Positions 1-8,878 of a stretch of DNA of 64,000 bases are shown here, one piece after another. How positions within the stretch are numbered: the stretch's first letter is position 1; each line of letters opens with the position of its first letter. The notes beneath the pieces are model-generated. The model was not told the DNA's origin. It did no database searches and saw only the letters and a list, made by a program, of their open reading frames with translations. The translations under genes and the position numbers were made by a program. The DNA is from Lentibacillus sp. Marseille-P4043 (GTDB taxonomy: Bacteria > Bacillota > Bacilli > Bacillales > Amphibacillaceae): contig NZ_LT984884.1 of assembly GCF_900258515.1 (NCBI RefSeq), positions 131,246 through 195,245 on the forward strand, given 5' to 3'.

Positions 1-137
1 AAACCTGTAAAAACAGGTAATACATTAGAAATTAAAACAATTGCCTTAAAAAGTTCCTTAAGATCAGAAACAAAGGAATTGTGTTCATTCGGTAATTCAT
101 TCGTCTTCTGTGAAGAAGGTGTATCCGCTTTGTTCAT
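1..137 (-). CDS. ctaB: Probable protoheme IX farnesyltransferase, N-terminal part only
   Basis: A minus-strand frame starts with ATG at 137 after an AAGGGAGA ribosome binding site and stays open to the window edge, giving 45 residues of a longer protein. A polar N-terminus is followed by a hydrophobic stretch containing LFKAIVLISNVLPVFTGF. As I recall the Bacillaceae CtaB (heme O synthase) family, this is how those proteins begin, just before the first membrane helix. CtaB would transfer a farnesyl group to heme B for cytochrome oxidase. The family call rests on a short segment; the rest of the gene lies outside the window. Confidence 0.5.
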   Translation of the reverse strand, partial: MNKADTPSSQKTNELPNEHNSFVSDLKELFKAIVLISNVLPVFTG

Positions 138-308
138 TCAATATCTCCCTTTAACAGTGGAATTCACCTTAAATAATATAAGTGATACACCTATTATAAT
201 GGTTTTAACGTTATAATTTAAGTAAGTTGAACTAGAAAAAATAGTCGCAATATATTTGAAAGTCAAGTTCCCTTGTTTACGTTCAAAGGTGCTAATATTT
301 TGTAGACA

Positions 309-506
309 TTACTCGATTTTTCTTTTAAACACCAGATGATTAAAATCTACCGAAACTGTATTTCCCATACCACCTACTTGAGGAATGATATTAATCAACT
401 CCCATCCTTCCTGGCCAAGGGAATTTAGTTTTTCTTCTAGCTCAGGACTGTCAACGCCGGTAATTGCATATTTCCATGGCTCTACAATATATTCCCATCT
501 TTCCAT
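309..506 (-). CDS. DUF4177 domain small protein
   Basis: This 65-residue protein starts with ATG after an AGGAAGGAG ribosome binding site. It reads as a DUF4177 protein: an N-terminal WEYIVEPW strand, a middle helix ending in LNSLGQEGWELINIIPQ, and a C-terminal strand LVFKRKIE. The GxEGWELV-like core is the hallmark of that small alpha/beta family. Function is unknown. It stands alone, divergent from the lipoprotein at 670 and separate from the gene at 1-137. Confidence 0.75.
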   Translation of the reverse strand: MERWEYIVEPWKYAITGVDSPELEEKLNSLGQEGWELINIIPQVGGMGNTVSVDFNHLVFKRKIE

Positions 507-669
507 TATACCGTCTCCTTCCTATTTTGCTCTTTTATAGCTACGGATAACCAACTAGAATGGTTTCACCAGAATTGCGCACCATTTACAAATTACCGAT
601 TTTATAGAAACTTTCCCGTAATGTTGGACTTCCACTGCATCATATGGTGATGTATGGAGGTGAAATTAT

Positions 670-1152
670 TTGAAAAAAGCGTTAATCGGCATACTCCCCA
701 TTATATTCCTACTCGTCGGATGTTTCAGTGACCCTGTAAAAGATGATTTGCTTCGCTATGTTAACCATGAAATGAACACTGCCTTTGAACTGGAGGATAC
801 TGCTATATCTGCTTATAATAATGTTTCCGGAGTCAATTATTCGGATGATGAAACGATGTATGCCGCATTAGTTGATGATGTTATCCCTAATTACAATGAA
901 TTTATCAAGGAACTAAATTACGTAAGTGTAGAAACAGACGAGTTAAGTGAAATACATGAAATATACATTGAAGGTGCCGACATTCAATACAACGCATTTG
1001 TTAAGATTACGATGGCATTGGAGGAACAAGATGCAAGCATAATAGAGGAAGCCAATGGAATGCTTGATGAGGCAAAACGGCATCTGCGTAACTACCGAAG
1101 TAAACTGAACAAATTGGCTGATGAACATGATGTAGAATGGGAAAAAGAGTAA
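670..1152 (+). CDS. Putative exported lipoprotein of unknown function
   Basis: The start is TTG at 670, chosen because a GGAGGTGA ribosome binding site sits just upstream. The 160-residue product begins with a lipoprotein signal peptide (KK, hydrophobic core, then LLVGC, with Cys18 the predicted lipidated residue). The mature part is acidic and helix-rich with no motif I recognise. Its make-up suggests a small membrane-anchored helical bundle outside the cell. A strong hairpin terminator follows at 1209-1252. Function cannot be assigned from sequence alone. Confidence 0.75.
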   Translation: MKKALIGILPIIFLLVGCFSDPVKDDLLRYVNHEMNTAFELEDTAISAYNNVSGVNYSDDETMYAALVDDVIPNYNEFIKELNYVSVETDELSEIHEIYIEGADIQYNAFVKITMALEEQDASIIEEANGMLDEAKRHLRNYRSKLNKLADEHDVEWEKE

Positions 1153-1208
1153 TTTATCCCTCCCAGCCACACTCAGTTTATTCAGCAACTTAACTTTTTA
1201 TATAAGGC

Positions 1209-1252
1209 GAGAGACTAAAGTGAATGGGCCACCTTTAGTCTCTCACCTTTTT
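1209..1252 (+). terminator. Intrinsic terminator after the lipoprotein gene
   Basis: GAGAGACTAAAG (1209-1220) pairs perfectly with CTTTAGTCTCTC (1233-1244), followed by ACCTTTTT. It ends the plus-strand lipoprotein gene and lies 20 bases beyond the convergent chemotaxis receptor gene. Confidence 0.9.
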
Positions 1253-1271
1253 AACTCTTTCCGATAAAAAC

Positions 1272-2966
1272 TTAAAGCTTAAACTTTCCGACCAATTTAT
1301 TCAGTTCTTCTGCCAATTTTGCAAGATGTTGTGAACTTCCTGCAACTTCTTCCATCGATCCACTTGCTTGTTGGCTCGATGCAGCCGTTTGTTCAACACC
1401 TGCTGCTGATTCTTCCGAGACGGAGGCAATCTCTTCAATTGATCCATTCATTTCCTGACTATTTGCTGCAATGTCAGATAAGTTAGCCGATACTGTTCTA
1501 ATATTTTGGACCATTTCCTTTATTGATGTACTGATTTTATAAAAAGTATCACTAGTAGTTTTAATTTGCAATGTCCCTTGCTCTACTTCTGAATATCCTT
1601 CTTTTAACGATTCAGCAACAACTCCTGACTCATTTTGTATAGTAGAGACAATTCCTGTAATATCATTTACCGAAGTTGATACTTGTTCAGCAAGCTTTCT
1701 TACCTCATCGGCAACAACGGCAAACCCTTTTCCATGCTCGCCGGCTCTGGCTGCTTCAATCGCTGCGTTTAGTGCAAGCAGATTTGTCTGATCCGCGATA
1801 TCTTTTATCACCTGGACTAATTTAGATATTTCTTGCGCCTGATTGTCTAAGACATTCATTTTCTCAACAGCTGTACGAACAATTTGATCAATTTTAGTCA
1901 TTTGCGTGGTAGATGAATCCATTAGTTGTGTACCTTGATCTGCCATTCCTAACATATCCGTTGAATGTTTTTGCACACGTTCCCCGTTTGCATTTGCTTC
2001 TTCAACCTTAGTAGTAAATGATCCCATAATAGATGCCAATTCACTTGCATGATTAGACTGCGTTTCAGAACCTGTTGCTAATTCTTCCATCGTTGCAGCA
2101 ACTTGTTGTGTCCCGGATTTCACTTCATCAGCTGCTTGTGTTAATTCTTCACTATGACTAGATAATGTTCCGGAAACAGTGTGTATCTCCATAAGCAGCT
2201 CTCTTGAGTTATGATTCATTTCATTTACGGCTTCTACTAATTGGCCAATCTCATCGTTTGATTTTTTCTCTAATGGTTCGTGACTAAAATCACCACTAGC
2301 AACAGATTTCATACGCTGCATAATCGCCACAATCGGGGTTGATATCACCCGAGCAATAACAAGTGACACAATGATTGCTATTGCTAAAACAACAACTGAC
2401 ACAATGATATCCACAATTAGCGAGGCTTTTCCATATGATTGGAGATCCTCCCCGGTATTTGTGATTTTATCTTCCCTCATTGTAGCCATTTCAGCAAAAC
2501 CATCCGTTAATTCATCTGCTAATGGTTTTACATTTGTAGCCATCATTTCCATTGCCGATTCTTCATTACCATTATCATATTCTTTGATAACTTTGTTGAT
2601 TGTTTCTCCCCATTGTATCTTTTTCTGAACTAGCTCCTTAACTTTTTCTGAATTGCTAAGTTTAATTACTTTCTCCTGTAGTTCGATTCCATCATCCGTA
2701 CGAGCTTGAAATTCTTTTTTCAGCTCCTGATCACCATATAACAAATAACCACGTATTAACGATGTTCGTTGTGCGATGTTTAATGTTATTTTTTCGTCCA
2801 AAATTAATAGTGGCTGTTGTTCCTCGACGATCTCATTTGTATTACTATTCAATTCTTTGATTGCAAGAAAATTATAAACTCCCAAAAGGATAATTAATAG
2901 AAGAACGAAAGAAAATCCAAACAATATTTTCTTCTTCAAGCTATTAAATTGAAATAGATTTTTCAT
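1272..2966 (-). CDS. Methyl-accepting chemotaxis protein, classic two-TM type
   Basis: I place the start at ATG 2966, where GAGGTG lies 7 bases upstream; an in-frame codon at 2981 is less well supported. The 564-residue protein has a membrane helix at about 14-34, an extracellular four-helix-bundle ligand domain (about 35-182), a second helix at about 183-207, a HAMP linker, and a long cytoplasmic coiled coil. The highly conserved receptor tip is intact ([20 protein letters not shown], then [14 protein letters not shown]). It would signal through CheA/CheW to the flagellar motor. The ligand is unknown. It is a single gene. Confidence 0.95.
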   Translation of the reverse strand: MKNLFQFNSLKKKILFGFSFVLLLIILLGVYNFLAIKELNSNTNEIVEEQQPLLILDEKITLNIAQRTSLIRGYLLYGDQELKKEFQARTDDGIELQEKVIKLSNSEKVKELVQKKIQWGETINKVIKEYDNGNEESAMEMMATNVKPLADELTDGFAEMATMREDKITNTGEDLQSYGKASLIVDIIVSVVVLAIAIIVSLVIARVISTPIVAIMQRMKSVASGDFSHEPLEKKSNDEIGQLVEAVNEMNHNSRELLMEIHTVSGTLSSHSEELTQAADEVKSGTQQVAATMEELATGSETQSNHASELASIMGSFTTKVEEANANGERVQKHSTDMLGMADQGTQLMDSSTTQMTKIDQIVRTAVEKMNVLDNQAQEISKLVQVIKDIADQTNLLALNAAIEAARAGEHGKGFAVVADEVRKLAEQVSTSVNDITGIVSTIQNESGVVAESLKEGYSEVEQGTLQIKTTSDTFYKISTSIKEMVQNIRTVSANLSDIAANSQEMNGSIEEIASVSEESAAGVEQTAASSQQASGSMEEVAGSSQHLAKLAEELNKLVGKFKL

Positions 2967-3320
2967 TTTTATACACCTCATTTTCTTGTTGTTATTTAAA
3001 ATCTCTTTTGCTTTTGAAAAAAAATACTTCTACATTATATATCGGAATTATAGTGGCATACCATAAGTAGTTATCAATAATTTTTATAGAAGTCTATTTT
3101 CTAAAAGTTTATTATTCAAATGAGATAAAACAACATTTTAGAAGCACTAAGCATCTAGAATACACGTAAACTCCTTAAAAATAATTTATCACCCCCAGAC
3201 CAACCCTACCAATTTCCAATTCTACAAAAATATATTGCCTAACTATGTTTAAACCTTACTTCTCTTGGACATGCTATTTTACTAGTTTACTAATTTAGTA
3301 GGAATAGAAGGTGACGACGG
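2967..3320. other. Intergenic region between divergent genes
   Basis: This 354-base AT-rich spacer separates the divergent chemotaxis receptor and amidase genes and must hold both promoters. I see no riboswitch, small gene or repeat in it. A sequence resembling a sigma-D minus-10 box lies at 3039-3046 but lacks a matching minus-35 element. Confidence 0.5.
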
Positions 3321-4493
3321 ATGATAAGGAATGGCAAAGTTATTACGGCAACATTGATTATGGTTGGTTTATTCATTTTTGGTTCAGCTTCAATCGTCCA
3401 AGCTGATAGTGAACAATTATATAAGGTGGATACATCGCAATTAAATATGCGAACCGATCCTTCAGATGAGGCGAAGATCGTTGGCAATCTTGTTGAAGGA
3501 GATAAAGTCATGGTTTTTGAGGAACAGGATGGATGGGTTAAAACCTTCTATACAGGAGAGCCTGTTTGGGTAGCCTCGCACTTTTTAACATTAATCAATG
3601 ATGAACCACAAACTGAACAAGCAACCGAACACAAGAATAAAGATACAGAAACAGGTGCAAATACAAATTTAGATAAGGAAAAGACGGCGGCTTCTGAAAA
3701 TGAAGCTACAGACGAAACAAAAACAGAAGCGAAAGAGTCACTCACAGAACAAGAAACAAAAAAGGAAACAAAAGAAGAAAAGGACCAGGGTAAACGAAAA
3801 GAAGGATCAGTAAAATATTGGCATTCTTTCCCTAAGGAAGCTGATATTCAAGTTGAGGAAGAGGTTAAAAAGAAAAAGATAGCGGAACAAAAGAAATATA
3901 AACTATCAAAAAACTCTATCACTATTACACAATCTACTGATCAACCATTAGATGGATACAACATTGTAGTTGATGCTGGCCATGGCGGAAAAGATTCAGG
4001 GGCTGTTGTAAATGGTGATGTTTACGAAAAGAACATAACGTTGAAAACCGCAAACACTGTCGCAAACCAATTACAGAATGCAGGAGCAACTGTTACTCTA
4101 ACTAGATTGCAAGATAATTTTATTTCCCTTGATAAGCGTGTCGGTATTAGTAATTCAGATGAGGTTGATGCATTTATTAGTATCCATTTTAATGCATTTA
4201 AAGATTCCGCTGTTAATGGCATCAGTACGCACTATTATGATGATGAAGTGAGTAAGGGTCTGGCAAATAATCTTCATTCTTCGATTATGAAGCAAATAGA
4301 TATGCATGATCGCGGAATTAGGAAATCGGATTATCTTGTTCTGCGAGAAAATGACAATCCGGCTACTTTGATAGAGCTAGGTTTCATGACAAATCCCGAT
4401 AATTTGAAAATGATACAATCAGAAGACTATCAAAATCATGTGGCCCTAGCAATAAAAGAGGGACTGGAGAATTATTTTAATAGAACGTCTTAA
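3321..4493 (+). CDS. Exported N-acetylmuramoyl-L-alanine amidase with SH3b domain
   Basis: This enzyme cleaves the bond between N-acetylmuramic acid and the stem peptide of peptidoglycan. The 390-residue protein has a signal peptide with a likely cut after IVQA (residue 28), one bacterial SH3 domain (about 34-92) for wall binding, a highly charged Glu/Lys/Thr-rich linker (about 95-200), and an Amidase_3 domain (about 213-388). The zinc and catalytic positions are visible: the His in DAGHGG, the Glu in YEKN, the His in ISIHFNA and the Glu in LIELGFMTN. A decayed LCP-family fragment follows directly. Confidence 0.93.
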   Translation: MIRNGKVITATLIMVGLFIFGSASIVQADSEQLYKVDTSQLNMRTDPSDEAKIVGNLVEGDKVMVFEEQDGWVKTFYTGEPVWVASHFLTLINDEPQTEQATEHKNKDTETGANTNLDKEKTAASENEATDETKTEAKESLTEQETKKETKEEKDQGKRKEGSVKYWHSFPKEADIQVEEEVKKKKIAEQKKYKLSKNSITITQSTDQPLDGYNIVVDAGHGGKDSGAVVNGDVYEKNITLKTANTVANQLQNAGATVTLTRLQDNFISLDKRVGISNSDEVDAFISIHFNAFKDSAVNGISTHYYDDEVSKGLANNLHSSIMKQIDMHDRGIRKSDYLVLRENDNPATLIELGFMTNPDNLKMIQSEDYQNHVALAIKEGLENYFNRTS

Positions 4494-4556
4494 GAAACAG
4501 TAAAGATTAATGGGGAATCCATACACCGAGGCTGGGACAATTCAGCCGTATATTGA

Positions 4557-4757
4557 CACAACGTAGAAAAGAAACTTATATTATCCGCAGCTACAAGCTT
4601 TATTTCAGCTGACATTAGTGTTGAATCATTTAGAATACCTGTCGATGATGGATATATGGATGCCAGTGTCATGATAAGCGGATACAATAGTGCAGTACTT
4701 AAGTTGGATTTAGAGAAGAATCGTTCAGCTTTAAATGATTTCTTGAAACACAACTAA
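4557..4757 (+). pseudogene. C-terminal fragment of an LCP (LytR-CpsA-Psr) family protein
   Basis: A plus-strand frame is open from 4557 (just after an in-frame TGA) to TAA at 4755 but has no start or ribosome binding site. Its end reads ESFRIPVDDGYMDASVMI, then LDLEKNRSALNDFLK. This resembles the C-termini of LytR/TagU-type wall-polymer ligases, where a RIPVDG-like strand precedes a DLEKN-like final helix. The catalytic LCP core is absent, so this is a remnant left beside a cell-wall amidase gene. The family call is from pattern recognition only. Confidence 0.5.
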
Positions 4758-4761
4758 AAAT

Positions 4762-4798
4762 GAACAAAAGGTTTCCGTGTAGGAGAAACCTTTTGTTC
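4762..4798 (+). terminator. Strong intrinsic terminator
   Basis: A 14-base stem, GAACAAAAGGTTTC paired with GAAACCTTTTGTTC, ends the amidase and LCP-remnant segment. It can also serve the convergent permease gene. Confidence 0.8.
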
Positions 4799-4842
4799 AG
4801 AAACATAATATTGCTGTTGCGTAGGCTGATTTATCATGTATT

Positions 4843-5943
4843 TCAACTTTTCTGTCGCACTTTCTTTCTATTCATCATTTTGTACATCAATTTAAATAAA
4901 GGCGGTACTGCGAAATAAATAAAGAAGGTTCTAAATAGCTGATAGCCCGATACAATAGATAAGTCCGCATGGATCTCATGGGCGATAATCCCCATCTGAT
5001 CCATCCCTCCAGGGGCCATACTTAATAGCGACGTCGCTTTTGATATAGGGTGAAGCTCTGTAAGGATTATGCTTAATGCGACGGAACCAATCACAAGCAT
5101 AATGCCACTTCCAAGCGCAAGACTAATTGTCCTCAACTTTCTCTGCAGTTGATCCGTTTTGAGCATCAACCCTACATGGGTCCCGATCATCAGCTGAGCG
5201 GCATCGATCAGCATCGGTGGCAAATGCGGCCCTTCCATGCCAGATAATTGAAGGATACTTGTGCCAATAATTGGTCCAAGTAAGTAGGCTGTTGGAAATT
5301 TTATTTTGGTACCGACAAGTGCGAACACAATACTTACCAATGCAAATATAAAAATATTAGGGTATAAGCCCGCCCAATTTGCTGATGTTGACGCAGGAAT
5401 TGAGGCATCTGTAGTTGCCCCGCCTTGCCCAAACATGGGGATGGAGACTAGCAATGGCATAACTATGATAATAATCATTAAACGACAAACTTGTGTAACC
5501 GTAACGACAGCTAGGTTAATCCCTTTCGTTTCTTCAGCCAGCATAATCACCTGTGTAAGCCCACCAGGAATACTACCTAACAATGATGTACCATAATCAC
5601 TATCAGAAAGCCTAGAAACAATATAAGCAATCCCCGAACAAAGCAGCAACAGCAATACAGTCATAAATAGCATAGATGGTAATTGAAGTGCCATTTTATG
5701 CAAAGCAGTAGACGTCATGGACAATCCGATCGTATATCCAACAATGATCATGCCTGCATTACGAATAGAACTAGGCCAAACATAATCTCGTTTCATCGCA
5801 TTTGTTCCAATTAAAACAGCAATCATTGGTCCTAGAAGCCAGGGAACCGGAATATGGAGTAACGTAAAAATCACACCACCAATGACAGCAGTAAGAAGCG
5901 TTGGCATGATTTGTTTGGTTGTATTCGATGCATGTTGTTCCAT
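4843..5943 (-). CDS. AbrB-family membrane protein (putative permease)
   Basis: The 366-residue protein is almost entirely hydrophobic with about ten membrane segments. It contains two related halves, each with a glycine-rich signature: LLGSIPGGLTQVIMLAEE in the first and LLSMAPGGMDQMGIIAHE in the second. This duplicated PGG motif is typical of the AbrB membrane family, often labelled 'ammonia monooxygenase' by historic error. It is not the AbrB transcription factor. The substrate is not established. The start is ATG 5943 after AGAGGGA. It is a single gene, with the terminator at 4762-4798 downstream. Confidence 0.85.
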   Translation of the reverse strand: MEQHASNTTKQIMPTLLTAVIGGVIFTLLHIPVPWLLGPMIAVLIGTNAMKRDYVWPSSIRNAGMIIVGYTIGLSMTSTALHKMALQLPSMLFMTVLLLLLCSGIAYIVSRLSDSDYGTSLLGSIPGGLTQVIMLAEETKGINLAVVTVTQVCRLMIIIIVMPLLVSIPMFGQGGATTDASIPASTSANWAGLYPNIFIFALVSIVFALVGTKIKFPTAYLLGPIIGTSILQLSGMEGPHLPPMLIDAAQLMIGTHVGLMLKTDQLQRKLRTISLALGSGIMLVIGSVALSIILTELHPISKATSLLSMAPGGMDQMGIIAHEIHADLSIVSGYQLFRTFFIYFAVPPLFKLMYKMMNRKKVRQKS

Positions 5944-6044
5944 ATTATGTAATCCCTCTTTGGTTAAAATGTTGTAGGTATACCGTGGTCTCGATCAAAA
6001 ATTCCAATGACTCCATTCTAATGCTCACCCATCAGCAACACAAG

Positions 6045-6073
6045 TGAGACGTGGGGACAGGTCCCTTGTCCCA
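6045..6073. repeat. REP-like GGGACA palindrome, single copy
   Basis: A short imperfect palindrome of the form GGGGACAGGTCCCTTGTCCC. The same family recurs at 6924-6953, 8736-8765, 11217-11325 and 17686-17775, always between genes. Confidence 0.7.
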
Positions 6074-6228
6074 GGAGAAAGAAAACCAATGAAGGAATTT
6101 GCAGCCTCTCGTTTGGTAACATTTTAAACATCCTCTAAAAAAGAAAAAACATTCAATCCAAAGGGACCAAATGTGGGAAATATCAATGTGAATTATTCAA
6201 AAATAATGCTTCATAAAGAGTTATAGTC

Positions 6229-6735
6229 TTAATTGTTTAATCTAAGAAGTTGATTTTTTATTTGTTCCACTTCGGATTCTAAACGATCTATCCGATCAAG
6301 CTCGTATCCTATATTTAGTTGGTTATTACGTTCAAATTGAGATTCGCGACCCAGGTGAAATTCCGCTTCGTCGTGTGATAAGAGGAAATATTTCTTTAAT
6401 ACATCAAACAAATTTTCTTTCTCTATCAGACTTAAATTATTAATCTGAGCTAAAATATGATCTATTTTACGATCTGAATATGAAAGAGCCATATCCTCTT
6501 CTTCTGCAGTAAACACCACTTCTGGCATTTTTTTCGTAACCTCATAAATTGCATCCTTCACTAAAGAAATATATCTCATTTCCAGCCAATCTTTTGCAAA
6601 TTCATTTGAGGTAATAATTAACCAGCTTGTTTGTTCTATTTTTAATTTGCTTGGCTTAAACCAAGTCTCAAAAGTTGGCTTACTAATGCGGTCACTTATT
6701 ACATCCAATACTTCTTTCCATACGTCATTTTCCAT
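6229..6735 (-). CDS. Stand-alone DnaA domain I-like protein
   Basis: I start this gene at ATG 6735 because GAGGAGG lies 8 bases upstream; the upstream in-frame extension lacks such a site. The 168-residue product begins like the replication initiator DnaA: a helix with VWKEVLDVISDRISKPTFE, then TWFKP, and the strand and helix with ITSNEFAKDWLEMRYISLV. These match DnaA domain I, which binds DnaB and regulators such as SirA. No Walker A/B AAA+ core or DNA-binding domain IV follows. Instead residues about 85-168 form charged helices ending in a coiled coil (RIDRLESEVEQIKNQLLRL). Inference: a DnaA-interaction mimic or regulator. Confidence 0.75.
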   Translation of the reverse strand: MENDVWKEVLDVISDRISKPTFETWFKPSKLKIEQTSWLIITSNEFAKDWLEMRYISLVKDAIYEVTKKMPEVVFTAEEEDMALSYSDRKIDHILAQINNLSLIEKENLFDVLKKYFLLSHDEAEFHLGRESQFERNNQLNIGYELDRIDRLESEVEQIKNQLLRLNN

Positions 6736-7098
6736 GCTAAATCCTCCTCGTTTAGCGATTTTTTGTTTTTCCGACTTTACTGTGGAGATATTTATACAAC
6801 TATCTCTGCCCAATCTCTTCTGCACATGACCGGGGTCAATCAGGCGTTAAATTTCTCCCGATTAACACTCCCTAAACCACACCGTCGCATACATATTATT
6901 GATGTCATTATACCATATCATAATGGGACATGAGGACAGGTTCCTTGTCCCGCAAAAGCTGTCAAAACTAACCGAAAAATGCTCCCTTCTCCTCTACCGC
7001 CATCCCATCAGCACTCCGAAATTGACACTAGTGAGACCGAGTGAAATAATAAAAATGGTAGATACTTTATAGTAAAGGGTTAAAAAAGGAGAATTGCT
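6736..7098. other. Intergenic region with REP-like copy and a possible promoter
   Basis: This spacer between divergent genes holds a REP-like palindrome (6924-6953, GGACAGGTTCCTTGTCC core). A candidate sigma-A promoter for the downstream dehydrogenase is also present: TTGACA at 7022-7027, a 17-base spacer, AATAAT at 7045-7050. I see nothing else. Confidence 0.45.
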
Positions 7099-7998
7099 AT
7101 GAATTTTAAAAATATCACTGTTGCTGGTAGTGGTGTATTAGGTAGTCAAATTGCGTATCAAATTGCTTTTAAAGGATTCCATGTCTTTGTATACGACATT
7201 AATGATGAAGCATTAGCTAGTGCAAAAGAAAGAATTATGAAACTGAAACAAAATTATCAAGAAGATTTAGGCGCTACTAAGGAAGATGTCGACACTGCGT
7301 ACAATCGTATTTCATTCAACTCTAATTTATCAAAAGCAGTTCAAGATGCAGACCTTGTGATTGAAGCAATTCCTGAAGTTGTCCAAATCAAAACGGACTT
7401 TTACAAGGAATTAGGGAAGGTATCTCCTGAAAAAACAATTTTTGCATCAAATTCTTCTACATTATTACCAAGCCAATTTGCCGAAGCGACAGGCCGGCCA
7501 AAAAAATTCTTAGCCCTACACTTCGCTAACGAAATTTGGAAAAACAATACAGCAGAAATTATGAAACACCCGGGTACGGACATGAACGTATTTGATGAAG
7601 TAATCGAATTTGCCAAAGCCATTGGAATGGTCGCTTTACCATTATATAAAGAACAACCGGGCTATATTTTAAATTCTTTATTAGTTCCTCTCTTAGATGC
7701 TGCTCAGATGCTTTTATTAAAAGAGGTTTCTGATGTCGAAACAATCGATAAAACATGGATGGTCGCAACAGGAGCACCCCAAGGCCCATTTGCTATTTTA
7801 GACGTTGTAGGAATCACCACGGCGTATAACATTACACTCGCAAAAGCCGAAGCAACAGGTGATCAAGACTATAAAAAATTAGCTGAGTTATTGAAAACAG
7901 AATACATCGATAAAGGAAAACTAGGTAGGGCAACAGGAGAAGGATTCTACACCTATCCAAACCCAACCTTTATGAAATCAGACTTCTTAGAAGGCTAA
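7099..7998 (+). CDS. 3-hydroxyacyl-CoA dehydrogenase family protein
   Basis: The 299-residue protein has an N-terminal Rossmann fold with the NAD-binding GSGVLG motif (about residues 10-16) and an acidic residue ending the second strand (YDIND). The family's SNSS motif is present at about 116. The active-site His lies in LALHFANE rather than the usual HFFNP. The C-terminal helical domain (about 190-299) matches the hydroxybutyryl-CoA dehydrogenase type, ending in GRATGEGFYTYPNP. The likely reaction is NAD-dependent oxidation of an L-3-hydroxyacyl-CoA or a related 3-hydroxy acid. No thiolase or crotonase neighbours are present, so the true substrate is open. The start is supported by AAAGGAG. 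Confidence 0.85.
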   Translation: MNFKNITVAGSGVLGSQIAYQIAFKGFHVFVYDINDEALASAKERIMKLKQNYQEDLGATKEDVDTAYNRISFNSNLSKAVQDADLVIEAIPEVVQIKTDFYKELGKVSPEKTIFASNSSTLLPSQFAEATGRPKKFLALHFANEIWKNNTAEIMKHPGTDMNVFDEVIEFAKAIGMVALPLYKEQPGYILNSLLVPLLDAAQMLLLKEVSDVETIDKTWMVATGAPQGPFAILDVVGITTAYNITLAKAEATGDQDYKKLAELLKTEYIDKGKLGRATGEGFYTYPNPTFMKSDFLEG

Positions 7999-8109
7999 CG
8001 AGGACGGGGCAGAATAACTGTCCCCGTGCCTTTGTCCTTTTAAACCATAAAATGAGACATCTTTCCTTGTCCCTGCTATCTCCACTTAATTCCCCTTTCT
8101 CTAACTTAT

Positions 8110-8664
8110 TTAGTTTGGTGCTCCGGGCGGGTGATAGTAGGGCGGGATTTTAAGCCATCCTTTCTTTTGCATTAAATCTCTTGCTTGATACCCAAGGGAC
8201 AATTTATCCATTTGGAATTTGACAAACATTAAACCAACATCCGTTCGAAGGCTTTGGCTTGCTGATGCTGCACACATATCTGCAGCGGTAACAAAATTTA
8301 TAAGTAAAGTATTAATTATTTCATCTTCTGTTAACTTCGCACCTAATGGTATGGAGCTTGACTCAGACATAGGCTTATCTTCAGGCAAAGTCGGTAACGT
8401 AACCCCTTCATTCCTCATGAAATCGGACAGTTGCTTTTTATGAGATTTAGCAATTTTTAATGCCTCCTGGATCATTTCTTGTAGTTTAGGATCTGTTACG
8501 GTGTTAAGACCAACCTGTTCATATGTAACAATTCCACCCACAAAGGCAAGGTATGTCCAGCATGCCATTGTCTCACCTACATGAAGTGGCATCTGACTAT
8601 TATCCGTTAATGACTCTATGATCTTTGTTGCGGACTGAAACATATTTGTGAATTTGTTTGCCAT
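8110..8664 (-). CDS. DUF3231 family protein
   Basis: This protein of about 184 residues is helix-rich and reads as one DUF3231 unit, a Bacillales family with a ferritin-like four-helix layout. Features are HVGETMACWTYLAFVG near the start, IAKSHKKQLSDFMRNEGV in the middle, and a YQARDLMQKKGWLKIPPYYHPPG ending split here at QKKG. The Pro-rich WLKIPPYY tail is characteristic. There are two consecutive ATG codons; the second (8664) is better spaced from GGAGGG. Many family members occur in spore-formers, but the role is unknown. It stands alone. Confidence 0.85.
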   Translation of the reverse strand: MANKFTNMFQSATKIIESLTDNSQMPLHVGETMACWTYLAFVGGIVTYEQVGLNTVTDPKLQEMIQEALKIAKSHKKQLSDFMRNEGVTLPTLPEDKPMSESSSIPLGAKLTEDEIINTLLINFVTAADMCAASASQSLRTDVGLMFVKFQMDKLSLGYQARDLMQKKGWLKIPPYYHPPGAPN

Positions 8665-8735
8665 CATGACCCTCCAAAAAAATCTTTTTCTTCACTGATA
8701 TCATTTACATCCGCTTCGAAATTATTCAACTACAT

Positions 8736-8765
8736 GGGGACATGGAGACAGGTCCCTTATCCCGC
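8736..8765. repeat. REP-like GGGACA palindrome, single copy
   Basis: GGGGACATGGAGACAGGTCC followed by CTTATCCCGC. The 30 bases after it (CAAAACTGGCCAAAAATGC) resemble those after the copy at 6924-6953, so the repeated unit is longer than the palindrome itself. Confidence 0.65.
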
Positions 8766-8814
8766 AACAATCAGCAAAACTGGCCAAAAATGCGAATCAA
8801 ATCCCAAGCTTAGT

Positions 8815-8867
8815 TTAAAAAAATGAACAGCTTTTTCACAAAAGTGATAAAAGCTGTTCATTTTTTT
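8815..8867 (-). terminator. Bidirectional intrinsic terminator
   Basis: AAATGAACAGCTTTT pairs with AAAAGCTGTTCATTT, flanked by A-runs and T-runs on both sides. It lies 12 bases past the stop of the Rpn-family gene on the minus strand. Confidence 0.9.
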
Positions 8868-8878
8868 GCCAATTTTAT

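Noticed and set aside
3039-3046. A sigma-D (flagellar) minus-10 box, TCCGATAT, upstream of the first chemotaxis receptor
   Set aside because: No TAAA-type minus-35 element is found 13-16 bases upstream, so one short match is not enough.
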